Positions 5,848 to 9,144 of a DNA stretch of 9,144 bases are shown piece by piece. Every line of letters begins with the position of its first letter. The first letter of the stretch is position 1. The DNA comes from Candidatus Nanopelagicales bacterium (GTDB lineage: Bacteria; Actinomycetota; Actinomycetes; S36-B12; UBA5976): assembly GCA_030831445.1 (NCBI GenBank), contig JAURLB010000002.1, positions 1 to 9,144 of the forward strand, written 5' to 3'. Under the pieces are notes generated by a model. The model was not told where the DNA came from. It did no database searches and saw nothing but the letters and a program-made list of their open reading frames with translations. The translations under genes were made by a program, and so were the position numbers.

Positions 5848-7262
5848 TGGTAAGCGCAGATGGTGGTGACATCCGTCATACCGAATTACAGTCCGTGACA
5901 GTTGGGGAAGATTTTTCAGTTCGCCAATCGTTAGCAAATCGCATTTGGGTAGTCGCTGCTGTGTCCGTCGTGATTGCAGTTGTGTTTGGTGGACTCATTT
6001 CTTATCCACTTGTTCAATCTGCGGCAGAAAACCAAGTGCGCGAAGAGTTGAGCAGGCAAGCAGACCTTGCCCAAGAACTTGTGATCGCCAATCTCTCAGG
6101 TGAACCAGTCCGGGGAAGAGTCGGACCTGAGTTTGCGGCCGGTGTGATTGTGATTCCAGTGGTTCCAGGTCGCCCAATTCCAGAACCGCTGAGTGAATCG
6201 GACATTATTACTATTGAAAGGAATGCTTCATTCAGCTTAGTTCGAGAAACTCCTGAAGCTCGATATTTCCTCGAAGGGCGACCTATTGGACTTGGTCAAG
6301 GAATCGTATTGGTGCAACGTGATGATGCGGCCGATGCACCTGCTGCAGTACTGATGACCCGTTTGGTAATTGCACTCATCATTGGATTGATCGCCGCGGC
6401 CATCATCGCTTATTTTGTAGCAAAACGAACCGCAAAGCCACTGTATCTTGCATCACTTGCGGCTCGACGACTCGCGCAAGGTGAACGCAATGTTGGGGTG
6501 GAGGTCGAAGGTGCTGCAGAAGTTGCTGACATTGCAGAGGCACTGAATCTGCTTGCCCATAACCTTGCCCTCAGCGAAAACAGGCAACGTGAATTCTTCA
6601 TGGCTGTTTCTCATGAATTGCGTACACCGCTAACTTCCATTAAGGGTTATGCCGAAGCAATGGCCGATGGGATAATCGACGGCGATGAGATTCAAAAAAC
6701 TGGTGTGCTTGTAACGAATGAAACAGCCCGGCTTGAGCGACTCGTTTCGGATCTACTTGATATAGCCAGACTTGACGCTGTTGATTTTCAACTCCACCTT
6801 ACGGATACGTCCCTAAACAATTTACTTGACGACGTATTTCAAGCCTGGACACTCATTTGCCAAAAAGAACACATACAATTTTCGTCAACAATTACGGCAC
6901 AAGAGGTGGCATTAGAAACTGATCCCATTCGTTTGCGACAATGCGTCGATAATTTGCTGGAAAACGCTCTTCGCGTTACACAATCAGGTGGGGACATTCG
7001 ACTGGACCTCGTGATCAATGCTCATGGTGCTGAAATTCATGTTCAGGATAGCGGCCCGGGACTGAGTGACGATGATTTGCACGTAGCGTTTGAATCTGGA
7101 GCATTACATTCGCGTTACCGAGGAATTCGTCAAGTAGGAACAGGCTTGGGTCTTGCACTCGTTTACAAACTTGTGTATCGACTTGGCGGAACCATCAATG
7201 TCCAGCATTCCACGCTAGGTGGCGCTCACTTCATCATTCGAATGCCACTTTCTCGCCCGTAA
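5847..7262 (+). CDS. membrane sensor histidine kinase
   Basis: A 471-residue sensor kinase that pairs with the response regulator just upstream. A cytoplasmic lead of about 30 residues is followed by a membrane helix (about 33-55), an extracytoplasmic sensor region of about 115 residues without a recognisable PAS pattern, a second helix (about 171-193) and a HAMP linker (about 194-245). The HisKA H-box AVSHELRTPLTSIKGY has the phospho-acceptor H256. The ATP-binding domain shows the N-box DNLLENALRVT (369-373, with N373 as the metal-binding asparagine), the G1 box DSGPGL and the G2 box GTGLGLALVYKL. All key residues are present, so it should be active. ATG 5847 overlaps the regulator stop (TGATG); a GTG three bases earlier is the alternative start. 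No ribosome site is visible, which fits coupled translation. The signal sensed is unknown. Confidence 0.93.
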   Translation: MVSADGGDIRHTELQSVTVGEDFSVRQSLANRIWVVAAVSVVIAVVFGGLISYPLVQSAAENQVREELSRQADLAQELVIANLSGEPVRGRVGPEFAAGVIVIPVVPGRPIPEPLSESDIITIERNASFSLVRETPEARYFLEGRPIGLGQGIVLVQRDDAADAPAAVLMTRLVIALIIGLIAAAIIAYFVAKRTAKPLYLASLAARRLAQGERNVGVEVEGAAEVADIAEALNLLAHNLALSENRQREFFMAVSHELRTPLTSIKGYAEAMADGIIDGDEIQKTGVLVTNETARLERLVSDLLDIARLDAVDFQLHLTDTSLNNLLDDVFQAWTLICQKEHIQFSSTITAQEVALETDPIRLRQCVDNLLENALRVTQSGGDIRLDLVINAHGAEIHVQDSGPGLSDDDLHVAFESGALHSRYRGIRQVGTGLGLALVYKLVYRLGGTINVQHSTLGGAHFIIRMPLSRP

Positions 7263-7285
7263 TCAAACGCAACTAGGCTCGGACA

Positions 7286-8092
7286 ATGGGAAGTGTTCTC
7301 GACGAAATATTGCTCAAAGTTCAAGGTGACCTTGATGCGCGCCGAGCACATTTGAGTTTTGAGGATTTGCAGGCAAAAGTTGAAAACACCCCTTTGCCAA
7401 AAAATATCATGCCGACCTTTCAAGGCAGAGATGTCTGTGTCATTGCTGAAATTAAACGACGTAGCCCAAGCAGAGGAGATCTTGCGCCTATTGCTGAGCC
7501 CGCTGTTTTGGCAAGTATGTATGAAGCAGGTGGTGCGCATGCGATTTCGGTACTCACTGAAGCGCATTACTTCAATGGCTCAATAGAGGACTTACGCGCT
7601 GTGCGAAAAACTGTCGATGTGCCGGTGCTTCGAAAAGACTTCATCGTGAGTTCGTATCAATTATTTGAAAGTCGACTCATTGGGGCAGATCTTGTACTTT
7701 TGATAGTTGCAGCACTTGAACAACAAGCACTTGAATGCTTAATCGAACGTTCGTATTCGCTGGGTTTGACCCCAATTGTTGAAGTGCATGAACTCTCGGA
7801 GGTGTCGCGAGCAGTGGATGCGGGAGCAAAAGTAATCGGGGTGAATAATCGAAATTTGAAAACGCTCGAGGTCAATAAAAATCAATTTCTAGAACTTGCA
7901 GAGTTCATTCCCTCGTCCGTAGTAAAGATTGCTGAAAGCGGAATCCGTACCGCCCAAGATTTGCGAACATATGCAGCGGCTGGCGCCGATGCAGTGCTGG
8001 TGGGCGAAGCTCTTGTTATCAGTGATGACCCGGGAAAACTTGTCCACGATCTTGTAACTGCTGGGGCTCATCCTTCTGTCAAGCATCATTGA
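7286..8092 (+). CDS. trpC: indole-3-glycerol phosphate synthase
   Basis: TrpC closes the indole ring, turning carboxyphenylaminodeoxyribulose phosphate into indole-3-glycerol phosphate. The 268 residues are the length of a monofunctional TrpC with no fused TrpF domain. The catalytic and binding residues known from the Sulfolobus enzyme all have counterparts: E55 and K57 (AEIKRRSPS), K117 (LRKDFI), E166 (IVEVHE), N188 (NNRNL) and E217-S218 (AESGI). The phosphate-binding end [10 protein letters not shown] (234-243) is also present. The gene starts 23 bases after the histidine kinase stop with only a weak AGGCTCGGA upstream, and no terminator lies between, so read-through from the two-component genes is likely. 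The absence of a TrpF domain means the preceding pathway step needs another protein; the HisA/PriA-like gene is the candidate. Confidence 0.96.
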   Translation: MGSVLDEILLKVQGDLDARRAHLSFEDLQAKVENTPLPKNIMPTFQGRDVCVIAEIKRRSPSRGDLAPIAEPAVLASMYEAGGAHAISVLTEAHYFNGSIEDLRAVRKTVDVPVLRKDFIVSSYQLFESRLIGADLVLLIVAALEQQALECLIERSYSLGLTPIVEVHELSEVSRAVDAGAKVIGVNNRNLKTLEVNKNQFLELAEFIPSSVVKIAESGIRTAQDLRTYAAAGADAVLVGEALVISDDPGKLVHDLVTAGAHPSVKHH

Positions 8093-8100
8093 GGATTTTT

Positions 8101-8105
8101 GAGAG
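8101..8105 (+). promoter_or_regulatory. ribosome-binding site GAGAG for trpB
   Basis: GAGAG lies 9 bases before ATG 8115 in the 22-base trpC-trpB gap. It is modest but well placed, and it supports 8115 as the start, as does the typical TrpB N-terminus ending in [13 protein letters not shown]. Confidence 0.5.
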
Positions 8106-8114
8106 AATACGCCA

Positions 8115-9144
8115 ATGACAATCAACTACTCGGCCCCTGACGCAAAAGGTCACTTCGGTCAATATGGCGGAAGGTTTGTTCCCGAAGCGTTGATTAGCGC
8201 ACTTGATCAACTTGAATCGGAATATCTTCGCGCTCGCGACGATGTGTCGTTCCAAGAGGAACTCGCGTATCTCCACGCTACCTACACTGGCAGACCTTCA
8301 CCGCTTACTTTTGCTAAGCGATTTTCGGAGCACTGTGAAGATGTTAAAGTTTTTCTAAAGCGCGAGGATCTCAATCACACTGGGTCTCACAAGATAAACA
8401 ACGTTTTAGGTCAGGCACTACTGACGAAGCGAATGGGTAAGACGCGAGTAATCGCAGAAACAGGTGCGGGCCAACACGGTGTTGCATCAGCAACTGCTTG
8501 CGCTTTGCTTGGTCTTGAGTGTGTGGTGTACATGGGGGAAGAAGATACGAAGCGTCAAGCTCTCAATGTCAGCCGCATGCGAATGCTTGGTGCCGAAGTT
8601 ATTCCGGTGACAACTGGATCCAAAACACTCAAGGATGCAGTGAATGAAGCGATGCGCGATTGGGTGACAAACGTAGATAGTACGCACTATCTACTCGGAA
8701 CTGTTGCAGGTCCGCACCCATTTCCGATGATGGTTCGAGATTTCCATACAGTTATTGGTAAAGAATCTCGAGAGCAAATGTTGCAGGTCCATGGATTGCC
8801 TAGTGCAATTCTTGCTTGCATTGGTGGCGGCAGTAACGCAATTGGAATTTTCTATCCGTTCATTAATGACGATGAAGTAGAGCTTTGGGGTTTTGAAGCT
8901 GGTGGCGATGGAGTTGAGACCGGTCGACATGCCGCGTGTATTACTGCTGGACAAACAGGTGTCTTCCAAGGGTCACGATCATTTCTGATGCAAGACGAAG
9001 AAGGTCAAACCATTGAAAGTCATTCAATTAGTGCTGGTCTGGATTATCCAGGGGTCGGACCAGAACACGCATTCTTGAAGGAACTTGGTAGAACTCAGTA
9101 TCGTCCAATCACCGACCGCGAAGCGATGGACGCGTTTCTCTTGC
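8115..9144 (+). CDS. trpB: tryptophan synthase beta chain, partial (3' end outside window)
   Basis: TrpB is the PLP enzyme that joins indole, channelled from TrpA, to serine to form tryptophan. The frame is open from ATG 8115 to the right edge (343 codons, with one spare base at the edge), against a full length near 400, so roughly the last 50-60 residues are missing. It begins with the family's [15 protein letters not shown]. The PLP lysine is K93 in HTGSHKINN, the catalytic glutamate is E115 in [11 protein letters not shown], the cofactor phosphate loop is GGGSN at 237-241, and the later [13 protein letters not shown] is also diagnostic. The HKINN form and the closely conserved motifs indicate classical TrpB1 and not the TrpB2 subtype. 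It follows trpC after 22 bases. trpA would be expected directly downstream. Confidence 0.96.
   Translation, partial: MTINYSAPDAKGHFGQYGGRFVPEALISALDQLESEYLRARDDVSFQEELAYLHATYTGRPSPLTFAKRFSEHCEDVKVFLKREDLNHTGSHKINNVLGQALLTKRMGKTRVIAETGAGQHGVASATACALLGLECVVYMGEEDTKRQALNVSRMRMLGAEVIPVTTGSKTLKDAVNEAMRDWVTNVDSTHYLLGTVAGPHPFPMMVRDFHTVIGKESREQMLQVHGLPSAILACIGGGSNAIGIFYPFINDDEVELWGFEAGGDGVETGRHAACITAGQTGVFQGSRSFLMQDEEGQTIESHSISAGLDYPGVGPEHAFLKELGRTQYRPITDREAMDAFLL

Overview
The window reads as a stretch of actinobacterial chromosome. Every gene lies on the + strand and they are packed head to tail, with ATGA, TGATG and other short overlaps and no gap longer than about 50 bases. The lineage call rests on three things: the gene order (dnaE, a DUF2567-like membrane protein, a PriA/HisA-type isomerase, trpE, a Trp-associated membrane protein, a small HGxxPAAW protein, trpC, trpB), the HGxxPAAW protein itself, and a HisA-fold isomerase sitting where other bacteria would have trpF. 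Base composition, judged by eye on sampled lines, is in the mid-40s percent GC. That is low for the phylum and, with the tight packing, suggests a streamlined, possibly aquatic, actinobacterium. The organism call is inference.

Layout: 1-1749 is the C-terminal part of the replicative DNA polymerase III alpha subunit (DnaE), cut by the left edge. 1746-2228 is a four-helix membrane protein resembling DUF2567. About 2218-2925 is a HisA/PriA-like isomerase. 2922-4466 is anthranilate synthase component I (TrpE). 4468-4899 and 4896-5108 are two small membrane proteins of kinds that accompany trp genes in actinobacteria. After a 49-base gap, 5158-5847 and 5847-7262 encode an OmpR-type response regulator and its membrane histidine kinase. 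7286-8092 is indole-3-glycerol phosphate synthase (TrpC). 8115 to the right edge is tryptophan synthase beta (TrpB), cut at its 3' end.

The genes from about 2218 to the right edge cover much of the tryptophan pathway from chorismate: TrpE makes anthranilate (with a TrpG partner not seen here), the HisA-fold protein is the candidate for phosphoribosylanthranilate isomerase, TrpC closes the indole ring, and TrpB joins indole and serine. TrpG, TrpD and a classical TrpF are not in the window; TrpA would be expected just past the right edge.

Two points stand out. First, the HisA/PriA-like gene stands alone beside trpE without other histidine genes. It keeps the catalytic aspartates but has a shortened loop 1, a changed loop 5 without the usual tryptophan and a changed N-x-G-T segment, so it may be a specialised isomerase. 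Second, a complete two-component system is placed inside the trp cluster, between the HGxxPAAW gene and trpC. No RNA genes, mobile elements, CRISPR arrays or convincing terminators were seen.
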